64,000 nt of DNA from Henckelia pumila. Its lineage: Eukaryota > Streptophyta > Magnoliopsida > Lamiales > Gesneriaceae. Shown one piece after another: positions 22,139 through 33,419 of the stretch; the first letter of the stretch is position 1, and the number at the start of each line of letters is the position of its first letter. The stretch is taken from assembly GCF_033568475.1 (NCBI RefSeq), contig NC_133121.1:53791905-53855904 (forward strand), written 5' to 3'. The position numbers and the translations under genes were made by a program. The notes under the pieces are model-generated. The model ran no database searches. It saw only the letters and a list, made by a program, of their open reading frames with translations, and had not been told where the DNA came from.

Positions 22139-23380
22139 TTTTTACACATAGGCGCAATTAATTATATATTGCTGACGTCGCAAATCATGAAACATTAGAT
22201 CTATCATTGGGATATTACCCAATAGCTAGGTTGAAATCTACCCTCACCTAGATAAGTTCAAAACCTTCCATGAAGACATTAATTGTCTTTTGGCAAACAT
22301 TCATGTGATAGGTCATGGGAGAAATGAATGATTGATTATGAGAGTGATAAAAATATGAGAGACAAGGATAAAAAATATATTATGATAAATTATATTGTGA
22401 TTGATATGATTTTAAGATTGTGGATTAATTTTTTGTATTGTGCTATAATGACCAAAATATCCCTATCATGTTTAACAATTACTTAGGTATTTACGGACAT
22501 CCAATTTTCTTTTTTCTCAAGAATTTCTCATATTTAGGTTATCAAAATTTTCCAGGGAAGCAATTTATTAATATTACTTTCATCAAAGAATATTAAATAA
22601 AAAAAAATTAAATAAACAGGTTCAAAAAATTTTACAAATCGTTAAAAAAACATTATTAAATATTTATTGCAAAAAATATTTAGATTGCAGCCAAACTTTC
22701 CTCTTCTTCGAACTTCCTTCCTCCATATCACGTAGCTACACCAACTTCATAGCAGACAACCAAAGAAATACACGTACGATTATACAAATATGTTCAATTT
22801 AAAACTTTCTAATATTTTTGTTCTCGCCACATCACCTCCTCGACTCTTTTACCAAGCTTTCCCTTCCAAATAAATAACGATCTGATTTTGATTTCCAGTT
22901 TTTGATCTAACAATATTTAATACTTTTTATAGAATAAAGTGAAAAAGCAGATCTGAAAACCCAAAACAATTCCACCCCTTCTAATTCTAACCACAATCCT
23001 CCTTCGTTTTTGTTACTATTATTAATTTTTTCAAATAAAATTTTGATCCATTCCTCAGAATTATTCTTGAACAATATTGAGAACGGTTCCTTACCCGGAA
23101 AATTAGAAAAAAGACGCTGCACAACTTTGTATTTCAAAAAATAACTCTCAAGGTTGAAAAGTTCATCCTACCCCTTTTTAAATCTTTTTTAATTTTTTTT
23201 TCTTTGTCCTAAAATTAACGTTAGTTCTCCTTTTCTTTTTATTATCATTTATTTGTTCCTTCCCTTCTTTAGACGGCAATATCGTTGCTGAGACTTTCGG
23301 TCAAAAAATTTTAAGAAAAACTTTCAAATGCTAACAGCTGCAATCTTATCCGAGATCACCTCTCCATTCCTTTCATTTAT
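22139..23380. other. Spacer between two gypsy insertions
   Basis: AT-rich, no recognisable gene. A minus-strand open frame at 22907-23137 has no family resemblance I can name. The sequence was continuous with 6321-6794 on the left and 33420 on the right before the insertions. Confidence 0.4.
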
Positions 23381-23385
23381 ACTTT

Positions 23386-24073
23386 TGATGCCCCTAAAAA
23401 ATATATGGGTCTAACCCGACCCAAGCCCAATGATCCATATTTTTGGAAAGTATACTTTGAGGCCCATTTAGTTTATTTTACGAAAAACCCAGTCTGAAAT
23501 GGTCCTGTTAGGGAAGGAGATCATAAACAGAAATTCATGGGCTTGAGTCCTAGCTGATTCGGTCGGAGCCCGACCCGAGCCCAGGAAGGGCCCAATATCT
23601 AGAACTTTCCGCTACTATCGGGTACATGAAGATCCTTAACAGATAAGGACAATATCTTATGAATTCAAGATTTGGTACTATCTTTAAAGTTGATGATTAG
23701 AATTTTGCTTGGTCAGGACTCCTACCCGAGTAGAGTCCTACTCTAACACATGTTCTACCTTGACAAGGTAAGTTACCCCTCCAAGCCTCTATAAATACAG
23801 GTATGATTTATGGTTTGTGGATTCATCTCATATATTTACTTCTTGCTCACACACTCACGCACGCATATTCTCTTGTTCTTCCTTATAGTCACGCTCTTTT
23901 ACTTTCGAGCACTGATTTAGGCATCGGAGGGGTCACGCCGAAAACACTTTCGGCGTCCCCTAACTTGGCTTTTGTCCGTGCAGTGCATGTGAGACCCGAC
24001 CCGACCCGTTTTGTGGAGGATTTGGAGATTCGCTCTACCAGACCGAACCCGGAGGAAAAAACCGACATCATCA
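23386..24073 (+). repeat. 5' LTR of the Tat-like element
   Basis: 688-bp direct repeat. It holds a TATA box, TATAAATA at 23790-23797, with a CT-rich start region about 30-90 bp downstream, as expected for the element's own promoter. Confidence 0.93.
23790..23797 (+). promoter_or_regulatory. TATA box in the 5' LTR
   Basis: TATAAATA, repeated in the 3' LTR at 33131-33138. Position and strand fit the genomic RNA promoter. Confidence 0.7.
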
Positions 24074-24074
24074 A

Positions 24075-24091
24075 TTGGCGCCGTCTGTGGG
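24075..24091 (+). other. Primer-binding site of the Tat-like element
   Basis: TTGGCGCCGTCTGTGGG follows the 5' LTR by one base. TGGCGCC primer sites are usual in Tat and Athila gypsy elements and differ from the Met-tRNA site used by the other elements here. Confidence 0.8.
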
Positions 24092-24113
24092 AATTTGAAG
24101 AAAAAGAATTGAG

Positions 24114-25178
24114 ATGGCTGATGCAAATGGAGTCAACGAAGAAATAAATCAACTTATCACTGCTGCTGTCGAAAGAGCTATGGCTGCAAGGGCGGAAACC
24201 AATCCCCCTCCCCCACCACTAGGTCAGAACGCGCAGTTAGAGAAAATCAGGAAACTGAAGGAGGAGATGGAGCTCTTGAAGAAGAAACAATCCGGATACC
24301 TAGCCACGCCAGTGCGGAATATTCCCTTCTCTCCTGTAATATTGGAGTCCGAACTCCCCAAAAACTTTAAATTTCCGCATATTGGGGAATATGATGGGAA
24401 AGGGGACCCGGATGAGCATTTGTCCTGTTTTGAGAATGCGGCGTTGTTGCACAAATATTCTGACCCGATCAAATGTCGGGTCTTTCTCAATACTTTGATA
24501 GGACCGGCTCAACAATGGTTCAACTTATTACGCCAAGGAGATATCAAGGAGTTCAAGAATTTCAGCAAGGCCTTCCTACACCACTTTGCTAGTAGCAAAA
24601 AACACCCTACGACTACTCTTAGTCTTTTTGCTATCAAACAGCAAGGTCAAGAAAATTTGCGAGTATATGTTCGTCGATTTAGTGCCTTGACCCTGGAAGT
24701 ACCTACTGCCACCACTGACCTGCTTATCAGTGCCTTTACCCAAGGACTTGCTACAGGGGATTTTCTTAAATCCCTGATCAAAAAACCGCCGTCTACCTAC
24801 GATGAAATGCTTGCTCGGGCTGAAAAATATGTGAATCTAGAGGAGGTACAAGTTTCTCGTATGAATAATGGGATGGACAGGCCACCAAGTCCGAAGAACG
24901 CCCGGGCCCCTAACACACCTCGGAGGATGGGACCATCTCCCCGACCCGAGCTGCTTGGGCAATTCACTTCTTTCACTCCTCTAAGGATGGGTAAAACTCA
25001 GGCTATGCGAATATGTGAAGAAAAAAGACTTCTACAGAGACCTCCATGGAGCGAGCAGGGGCCCCGTAGACCAAAGTCTGACAAGTATTGTGACTTTCAC
25101 AATGAGTATGGGCACAATACTAATGATTTTCTTCAACTGGAGCAGGAAATTGAATGAATAATACAACAGGAGCCAGGG
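24114..25178 (+). pseudogene. Gag of the Tat-like element
   Basis: The start ATG at 24114 is 40 bp after the LTR. The N-terminus is charged and Pro-rich (NPPPPPLG). The retrotransposon gag domain runs from about residue 80 (YDGKGDPDEHLSCFENAALL) through QQWFNLLRQGDIKEF to EMLARAEKYVNLEE. The C-terminal zinc-like motif reads CDFHNEYGHNTNDF, where the final Cys of the usual motif is Phe. TGA at 25155-25157 interrupts the frame, which is otherwise in register with the following protease segment. Confidence 0.9.
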
Positions 25179-26134
25179 ATGAGGGATAGGTTGGCACGAC
25201 AAAAAGGAGGATATCCCTCGAATAAAAGGAGTCACGAGGGTCCTGATCATTACGCACCAAGACCCCGACTTGGTCCACCCCAGGGAAATTTCCAACGCCC
25301 GAACCAGAATCAGCCCGGGAATAACCAGGGACCACCCCCTCCCACAAAAGGTGTTATCAACATGATATCTGGGGGACCGACTGATGGAGATTCCAATAGG
25401 GCAAGGAAGACAAGTAGTCGGAAACTGAGCAACATAGAGATAGCTGACCAGGTGGTTAGAACAGGCCCGACCCTTTCCTTTGGCCCGGGTGATTTGAAAG
25501 GTTTGTCGGATACTACTCATAATGATGCATTGGTTATTCGAGCTCTGGTCGCTAATTATGACGTGGCCCGAATTTTTGTGGATTCGGGAAGCTCGGTCAA
25601 TGTACTGTTCCAAGAAACCATAAACCAGATGGATTTGGGGGAATAAAGGTAGAGCCGGTTGTGACGTCGTTGTTCGAGTTCACGGGTCATTCCATCCGAC
25701 CTACTGGATTGATCAATTTGCCGCTCACTTTGGGCAAGGATCGTACAAGTAAAACTCGGATTGTCAGCTTTATTATCGTGGATGCACCATCAACATACAA
25801 CGTTATCTTGGGAAGACCAGCCATGACTACGTTCATGGCCGTGGCTTCCGCACTATATCAAAAAATAAAATTCCCTGTGGGTAATGAAGTGGGAGAGGTC
25901 CAGGGAGATCAAAAGATTTCTCGAAAGTGCTATGTGGAAGAGGTACGGATAGAACAAAAGGCAGTCAAAATCAACCATGATGACCGACCCGGGCCGAGAG
26001 ATCGGGAACAAGTAAACTTATTGGAAGAAAACGCCCCTGTTATGGCTGAGGAAGAGTGTGAAGAGATCATAATTTGCCCCCCAACTGGTTCGGTCAAGGT
26101 TGCTCGGACGCTAGAACCTATTTTTAAAAAATAG
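25179..26134 (+). pseudogene. Protease region of the Tat-like pol, broken
   Basis: Continues the gag frame. The aspartic protease active site is present as FVDSGSSVNVLF (about 25570-25605). The frame then breaks at 25646. The second half, with YNVILGRPAMTTF, is in a different frame (25661-26134), so an indel lies near 25640-25660. A TAG at 26132-26134 precedes the reverse transcriptase in the same frame. Confidence 0.88.
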
Positions 26135-26146
26135 CTAATACAGTGT

Positions 26147-28345
26147 TTGATGGAGAACAAAGACGCCTTCGCTTGGTCCGTATTCGACCTCTTGGGAGTA
26201 CGAAGAGAAGTAATGGAGCACAAGTTGAATGTTATACGAGACTACCTCCCTATTATTCAGAAAAAACGACATTTTGGGCCCGAAAAAGACGCTGTGATTC
26301 AGGGGCAAGTTAAGGAACTCTTGAAGGCCGGACACATTCAGGAGGTATATTTCACGACTTGGTTGTCAAATGTGGTCTTGGTACCCAAGTCCTCGGGTAA
26401 ATGGCGCATGTGTGTAGACTTCCGTGATCTGAACAAGTCCTATCCGAAAGATTGCTATCCCTTGCCCCGAATAGACCAGCTGGTGGATTCCACATCTGGG
26501 CATGAGTTATTGTTTTTTCTGGACGCTTATCAGGGGTATCATCAAATTCCCCTGGCTAAGCAAGATCAAGATAAGGTGAGTTTTGTCACCTCTACAGGAA
26601 CTTATTGCTACGTAGTTATGCCTTTTGGGCTCAAGAATGCTGGGGCCACTTATCAAAGACTAATGGACAAAGTTTTCAAGCAACAAATAGGCAAAAACAT
26701 CGAAGTATATGTGGACGATATTTTGGTCAAAACCCAAACAGCTCATCAATTCATTGCCGACCTGACCCAGACATTCCAGACACTACGTGATTATCGATTA
26801 AAGTTAAACCCGAGCAAGTGCACATTTGGGGTTCAGACTGGGAAATTTCTGGGATATATGGTCACTAGGAGAGGAATTGAAGCTAACCCGGAAAAAGTTC
26901 AAGCCATTATCTCTATGGAGTCGCCCAAAAATATACAGGAGGTACAAAGGCTATCTGGAAGGATTGCCGCATTGGCTCGCTTCATATCAAGATCAGCAGA
27001 TAAGAGTTTCCTGTTCTTCAAAGCACTCAGAAAAACTAAAAATTTTGAATGGGAAGAACAGAGTGAGAAATCTTTCCAAGAGTTGAAAAATTATCTAAAA
27101 GAGTTACCGGTGTTGAACAAACCAGTACAGGGAGAAGATCTCTTCGTGTATCTGGCTATCACACCCCGGGCCGCTAGCTCGGTCCTGGTTCGGAAGGAGG
27201 GGGTGAATCATCTGCCGGTCTACTTTGTCAGTCATGCCCTGAAGGGAGCAGAACTCAATTATATAACTCAAGAAAAGTTAGCTCTGGCCCTCGTCATTAC
27301 AGCTAGAAAATTGAGACCTTACTTCTTATCCCACCCGATCACTGTTCTTACCAATAGTGCCTTGGGAAAAATTGCAGCCAACCCAGATGCATCGGGAAGA
27401 CTGATCAAGTGGATTACAGAGTTAAGTGAGTACGAAATAAAATTTGAGCCCCGTACTGCCATCAAAGCTCAAGCCCTAGCTGATTTCTTGGCAGAAACTA
27501 TTCAGTTAAAACAAGAGGACCATTGGAAGATATTTGTAGACGGATCATCTTGTCAAACAGGAAGCGGGGTTGGGATTGTGATAATATCACCCTGGGGCGA
27601 GGAAACCAACATCTCGATAAGGTTGGATTTCCGAGCATCTAATAATGAAGCAGAATATGAAGCCCTCTTGCTCGGACTAAAAGCTGCTCGGAATCTTGGT
27701 ATATCCCGAGCTACCCTTTATTCAGACTCACAATTGGCCATACAACAGAGCAAGGGGAAGTTTGAAACCAAGAATGAAAATATGATAAAATATGCTCAAA
27801 CATTAGATAAAGCTAAGGAAGAGTTTACCGAGCTCACTATGGAGTTGATCCCGAGAACTGAAAATACGAAAGCCGATTACTTGGCCCGTCTCGCAAGTTT
27901 CGTGGGTGAGCCACTCGAGCCCGGACTAAAAGGGAAAGAGCTGGTATCCCAACTTGAAAGTTTGGACGACCTGATAGCAGACGTACCTGAAGGAGATTGG
28001 AGGTATGACATCCACAAATATCTGACTAAGGATGAGCTCCCGAACGATAACAAGAAGGCTCGAGAAATTAAAAGGAGAGCTTTGCGTTTTGTGATGGTTG
28101 ACAAGATACTTTTCAAAAGGTCATTCTCTCAACCTCTGCTCAAGTGTCTTGGCTCGGATGAAGCTAATTATGTTTTGCGAGAGATTCATGAAGGCTGTTG
28201 TGGGAATCACTTGGGTAGCATAGCCCTAGCTCGGAAAGCCCTCCTGGCCGGTTTCTTCTGGCCCACTATGAAGAAGGATGCTTCTGTCCTGGTCAATTCA
28301 TGCTACAATTTCCAGAGGCATGCCAATTTACAGGTTTATGAAGGC
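26147..28345 (+). pseudogene. Reverse transcriptase, RNase H and integrase zinc region of the Tat-like pol
   Basis: The reverse transcriptase reads KWRMCVDFRDLNKSYPKD, FFLDAYQGYHQIPLA, VMPFGLKNAGATYQRLMDK and the catalytic YVDDILVKT (about 26708). A connection region follows. Then comes a second, well-formed RNase H: WKIFVDGSSCQTGSGVG, NNEAEYEALLLGL and LYSDSQLAIQQ, with a final Asp in NTKADYLARLAS. Two RNase H-like regions in series are a mark of Tat elements. The integrase zinc region starts (HEGCCGNHLG), but its second Cys pair reads CYNF, so one zinc ligand is lost. Homology leaves this frame near 28320-28345, although the frame stays open to 28591. Confidence 0.93.
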
Positions 28346-29207
28346 AGTAGTAGCCGCCTGTCCTTTCGATCAATGGGGAATGGATATTGTCGGGCCATTC
28401 CTGGTCAGCACGGGTCAGAGAAAATTCTTATTGGTGGCCGTGGATTATTTCTCAAAGTGGGTCGAGGCCGAGCCATTAGCCAAAATCACAGAAAAAGAAG
28501 TCTTGAATTTCTTATGGAAGAATATTGTTTGTCGGTTCGGAATACCGCGCAGGCTCATATCAGACAATGGAAGACAATTTTGTGGCTCTAAGGTCCAAGC
28601 TTGGTGTAAACAGATGAAAATTGAACAAATTTTTACATCTGTTGCTTACCCCCAAGGGAATGGACAAGTGGAGGTTACTAACAGAACTATTGTGCAAACA
28701 CTCAAGACCAGGTTAGATTCAGCTAAGGGAAAATGGGTGGATGAGCTTCCATCCGTATTATGGTCTTATCGAACTACAACAAGGTCCGGAACGGATGAAA
28801 CACCATATAATATGGTGTACGGGACGGAGGCAGTCCTTCCTGCTGAGATTGGATAAGAAAGTGCCCGGATCATAGCCTACGGCCCGGATAACAATAAACT
28901 GAGGGCCATGGATTTAGATTTGGTGGAAGAAAACCGAGCTAGAGCAGCAGTTCGGTTAACAGCTTATCATAAAAGAATGACCCGAGCCTATAACAAACGG
29001 GTCTACCCTCGGGCCTTTCAAGAGGGGGACTTGGTTATGAGGAAAATTCAACACCATGGGGAGAGAGGAAAACTAGAAGCAAAATATGAAGGACCCTTCA
29101 AGGTGGTAGGGAAAGCAGGAGTGGCTGCTTATTACTTGGAAGATTCGCAAGGAAAGAAAGGAAAAAGGCCGTGGAATGCTCAACATTTGAAGAAATATTA
29201 CTCCTAA
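28316..29207 (+). pseudogene. Integrase core and C-terminus of the Tat-like pol
   Basis: In the next frame the integrase core reads FDQWGMDIVGPF, LISDNGRQFCG and PQGNGQVEVTNRT, giving the D, D and E of the catalytic triad, and then PSVLWSYRTTTRSGTDETPY. A TAA at 28854-28856 stops the frame in the conserved region. It reopens in register and runs to 29207 with AYNKRVYPRAFQEGDLVMRK and a chromodomain-free end. Confidence 0.92.
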
Positions 29208-29378
29208 GATCCTAACCAGAGTTAGGGCATCAACCGACCTCATAAAGAGCACGGGGTTGTGAGTTATTTTGTTATTTTTTGTTTTAAATTTGATAGTAGT
29301 AGTAGTTGAGTTCTTCTGTTATTTCTTAAATCTTTGAGATATGTTTTGTGAATTATCAATGAAAAAATGACATGTTTT

Positions 29379-29785
29379 GCCCGATCAACTCGGCACACAC
29401 CACGCCATTCGTGGTCAAATCAAAATTAAAGCCCGATCAACTCGGCACATACCACGCCATTCGTGGTCAGAAACCAAGCCCGATCAACTCGGCACATACC
29501 ACGCCATTCGTGGTCAGAAACCAAGCCCGATCAACTCGGCACATACCACGCCATTCGTGGTCAAAAACCAAGCCCGATCAACTCGGCACATACCATGCCA
29601 TTCATGGTCAGAAACCAAGCCCGATCAACTCGGCACACACCACGCCATTCGTGGTCAAATCAAAATTAAAGCCCGATCAACTCGGCACACAACACGCCAT
29701 TCGTGGTCAAATTAAAATCATAGCCCGATCAGTTCGACACTCACCACGTATTTTGGGATCAGACTAAAGTTCACAGTAAAGGGGA
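29379..29785 (+). repeat. Tandem array, 47/52-bp units, about eight copies
   Basis: Units begin GCCCGATCAACTCGGCACA and contain ACGCCATTCGTGG, a short palindromic core. Two length classes alternate: 47 bp with a GAAACCAA tail and 52 bp with an AAATTAAA tail. The last unit is diverged. It lies 170 bp after the pol stop, in the non-coding part of the element. Confidence 0.93.
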
Positions 29786-29789
29786 TATC

Positions 29790-30060
29790 ATAAAAGATCC
29801 CAGCTCGGGAATAAATCGTATACTTGTCATAATTTGGTTAAGATCCCAGCTCGGGAATCAATCATATACTTGTCATAATTTGGTTAAGATCCCAGCTCGG
29901 GAATCAATCCTATGTCATAGTTTGTTTATATTCCAGCGTGGGAATCAATCTTATACTTGGCAAAATTTTGTTAACATTCATGCTCGGGAACTCATTCAAT
30001 ACTTAGCAAAATCTTGTTTATATTCCAGCTCGGGATTTAATATTATACTCTGAAAAAATT
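29790..30060 (+). repeat. Second tandem array, about 46-bp units, six copies
   Basis: Units carry CCAGCTCGGGAATCAAT, then TATACTTG and CATAATTTGGTTA. The first two are nearly identical and later ones decay. It directly follows the first array but is unrelated to it. Confidence 0.85.
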
Positions 30061-30199
30061 TTAATAATTCATACACCCCACCCGGATCATTCATTCATAA
30101 ACAGTACTATACAAGTTAAAAATCGGAAAGATGACCAAGCAGGGTCTTAAAACAGAACTTGTTCGGGAAATTGCCTTCAACATTAAAAGAGAAAAAATA

Positions 30200-32116
30200 T
30201 TAAGAAGCAACATCTTCTTCTTGCTCGGGTTTCTCCGCCTCCGGCTCGGGTTTCTTCCTTTCTTGCTCAAGTTTTTCTTGCTCTGATTTATCTTCCTCGT
30301 CAGGAAAGTCATCCAAGGCCTTGGCAGAATCCAGGGAGGAGAAAGGATGTTTGGCCGCGGAATATCCTTCAGCTCTGATCTGGGCTAAACATCCCTTGAA
30401 GCCGTCCTCAAAAAAGGCCAAGTTCTTCTCAGCACACAGGTCGGCAAAATCAGAGGAAGTGAGAAAGTCATTCTTCCTCTTAGCCCATCCAGCCTCGAAT
30501 TCCTGATCCTTGGCTAGGAGAGCATTCTCCAACTCTTTAATGCGCTCTTTAGCTCCATCCCATCCATCCTGAGCAGTCTCGATGTCCGACCTCATGTCAT
30601 GTATTTCTTGGCCATGAGCATCTTTAAGGTCACGGATCTGTTTGGTGAGGGCGGTTATCCATTTTATCAGAGCATCCTGGTTCAGAGAGTGGTCTGCCCG
30701 GGCTTGGTAGGAGCGAGCGGTGACCTCTCCTGCCCAGACCATGTTCTGCAAATGAAAGGCCAAAGTATTATTCAAGGAAAGAAAAAATTCTAAGTAAGAA
30801 TTATAAGGAATTACCTGCATAAAAGACAGAGCCAAGGATTCCTCAGCCTCTTTGTTCGGGACTGCCCGGATTATGTCTAGGTCCTCAGTAGAGACCAGGT
30901 GCTGTAGAATATTCAAACTCCCGACTTGGTCTGGACGGGCGAAGAAGGAGATTCCTGGACTGTATGGGTGATCAGGGTCACCTCGTTCCATATGCTCGGG
31001 AAGAGACCCGAGATCAATGAAAACCTTTTCCTTACCCTTCCTGGGTACAGCCATGTTGGCCTGAGAAAGAGGTTCAGTCTTGCTTAGGGTTTCATCTCCT
31101 TGGACCTTTTTAGAGGTCTTCTTGGAGGTCATCTCGGGAATATTCGGGTCGGACCCAGTGGCAGATTCCGCAGAGGCCTCGGGTTTCTTTCTTTTCAACC
31201 TCTTGGCCGCAGCTCGGAAATCGGCTGGCATCTCTGCTTGAGCTATTCGGTCACCTAGAAAAAAATATATATATAATAAGTTAAACATATATAGGCATAT
31301 GTAAAAAAAAAATAAAAAAAAAAAATAAGAGGGGGGAATAAATAAATAAGGGGTGCACGGGGGAGTAAAGTAACAAGTGATTAAATGTTAAGTATTCCTA
31401 CCTAAATCACCCTGGACTTCTACTCCTTTTTTACAGAAGCCATATGTGCATAAGAGATCATCCTTGATCAAGCCCTCAATATTGAAGATTTTAACAGAAA
31501 GGGTGGCCAAGAAGTTGGTAAAATTGTGGCTAGGCTGAGCAGGGAGATCAGGGGAAGTAAATTTCATAGCCCAATTGGATCGACACAACCAAGGTTGTTT
31601 GGGCTCGGGCCTAACAAAGAAGTATCTATTGTTCCAACCTTTATGGGAACTTGGTTTTCCCTTCAGAAATTGGTATTCAGATCGAAGGGAAATATAAAAT
31701 CTGCCCGGGGCGGTTTTCTTGATTTGGAGAAATTTGGTAAAATTCCCTATGTCCAAGGGGACTCGGAAAAAACAGAATAAAACCCCTAAAGATAATATCG
31801 AACTAAAGGAATTGGGAGTAAGTTGGCTCGGGCATATGCAAAAATACTGACATAGAGCAAGGATGATGTTCGGGATGGGGAACCTAAGGCCCATTTTCAC
31901 TTGGTCTAAGCTAAAACTTAGAAAACCCTTGGGGGGTTTATGAGCCCGGTCATGACGTCCCGGGATTATCAATGTATAGGCTTCGGGCATGCCCGACCTA
32001 TCTCTAATTATTGGACCCATGTCCGGGCTAAGATGGGAAGCAAGTACCTCGAACCAATGCTTCCCATCTTCTCTTAATTGGGCTTCGTCATTCCTAAGCC
32101 GATGAAGTCTCCTCAT
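30200..32116 (-). CDS. Antisense gene of the Tat-like element (aORF), spliced
   Basis: Two minus-strand reading blocks join exactly. Exon 1 runs from ATG at 32116 to 31402 and resembles the plant 'putative gypsy type transposon' domain: LALCQYFCICPSQLTPNSF, FFRVPLDIGNFTKFLQIKK, and GWNNRYFFVRPE. A 147-bp GT-AG intron (31401-31255) joins in phase to exon 2 (31254-30200): a basic, nuclear-signal-like patch (KRLKRKKPEA), a coiled-coil stretch (IRDLKDAHGQEIHDMRSDIE, then ELENALLAKDQEFE) and an acidic Glu/Lys/Pro-rich tail. A second possible intron of 69 bp (30814-30746) is in frame and stop-free, so it could be spliced or retained. The open frame extends above 32116 to about 32262; a codon ATA at 32258-32260 stands where SSPDESNIRELAL begins, perhaps a lost start. 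Function unknown; antisense genes in this place are known in Tat elements such as Grande. Confidence 0.8.
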
Positions 32117-32446
32117 CTTAGCTTCCCGAGTCTCAGACGGGCTCGGGTCGGCATCCGATTCTGCCTGATCAGAGGGTTCAGGGGAATCGGGATGAGGAGA
32201 GGAAGGAGCATCTATAAAAAGGGCTAATTCCCTAATATTAGACTCATCAGGGGAGGATATCTTAAGTTAATATTTAATATAAAAGCTTACGTAAAAAGAT
32301 GGTTGGTAGGGAATTACAAAAGAGAAGCTTGATAACTGACCGATCAGAGAAAATACGGGAATATCAGCTCGGGTCGGGAGAGCTCTCAAAATTTTAACAG
32401 AGTAACGTCCAGTTTGTAAAAGTAAAAATGAAGTTTTTTCCTGACC

Positions 32447-32454
32447 TATTTATA
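32447..32454 (-). promoter_or_regulatory. TATA box for the antisense gene
   Basis: On the minus strand TATAAATA followed by GGTCAGG lies about 190 bp above the possible first codon (32260) and 330 bp above the first ATG (32116). It is inside the element but outside the LTR, so the antisense gene has a promoter candidate of its own. Confidence 0.5.
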
Positions 32455-32726
32455 GGAAGATGGGATTGATCTTGGCCGTTGGATGATAATCCCGATCAGC
32501 GGTCCGGGATGGGCCACGTCACCTAAGGAATCTCTCGGGAATCGTACAGTCGCGAGATCTTCACCGTTCAGAGAAAGCACATGACGGAGATTGAGATCCG
32601 AACCATCCAGAGAAAAACACTTTGGGGTATATTGCATTACAATCATAATATATGGGGCTCGGGATCCGACCAGACCACATGGTCTAAACTTCATACTTCT
32701 TTTAGACCAGTAGGGGGAGGTACTAT

Positions 32727-33414
32727 TGATGCCCCTAAAAAATATACGGGTCTAACCCGACCCAAGCCCAATGATCCATATTTTTGGGAAGTAAACTTTG
32801 AGGCCCATTTAGTTTATTTTACGAAAAACCCAGTCTGAAAATGGTCCTGTTAGGGAAGGAGATCATAAACAAAAATTCATGGGCTTGAGTCCTAGCTAAT
32901 TCGGTCGGAGCCCAACCCGAGCCCAGGAAGGGCCCAATATCTAGAACTTTCCGCTACTATCGGGTACATGAAGATCCTTAACAGATAAGGACAATATCTT
33001 ATGAATTCAAGATTTGGTACTATCTTTAAAGTTGATGATTAGAATTTTGCTTGGTCAGGACTCCTACCCGAGTAGAGTCCTACTCTAACACATGTTCTAC
33101 CTTGACAAGGTAACTTACCCCTCCAGCCCCTATAAATATAGGTATGGTTCATGGTTTGTGGATTCATCTCATATATTCACTTCTTGCTCACACACTCACG
33201 CACGCATATTCTCTTGTTCTTCCTTATAGTCACGCTCTTTTACTTTCGAGCACTGACTTAGGCATCGGAGGGGTCACGCCGAAAACACTTTCGGTGTCCC
33301 CTAACTTGGCTTTTGTCCGTGCAGTGCATGTGAGACCCGACCCGACCCGTTTTGTGGAGGATTTGGAGATTCGCTCTACCAGACCGAACCCGGAGGAAAA
33401 AATCAACATCATCA
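32727..33414 (+). repeat. 3' LTR of the Tat-like element
   Basis: 688 bp, same ends as the 5' LTR. It is preceded by a purine tract and followed by ACTTT. Confidence 0.93.
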
Positions 33415-33419
33415 ACTTT

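Larger units (their letters stand above)
23386..33414 (+). mobile_element. Ty3/gypsy element, Tat-like, complete with antisense gene
   Basis: 10,029 bp between the 5-bp duplications ACTTT (23381-23385 and 33415-33419). LTRs of 688 bp (23386-24073 and 32727-33414) start TGATGCCCC, end CATCATCA and differ at about 18 positions by eye. The primer site follows the 5' LTR directly, and a purine tract AGGGGGAGG sits at 32712-32720. Order on plus: gag, protease, reverse transcriptase, RNase H, integrase. Then come two tandem-repeat arrays, then a spliced gene on the minus strand. A long region between pol and the 3' LTR holding an antisense gene is known from Tat-lineage elements. Pol has several stops and frameshifts. 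Confidence 0.93.

Noticed and set aside
22907..23137. 76-codon minus-strand open frame
   Set aside because: No recognisable motif, no splice or promoter context; left as spacer.
29379..29785. Possible CRISPR-like repeat array
   Set aside because: Units are contiguous tandem repeats without unique spacers, in a plant retroelement.
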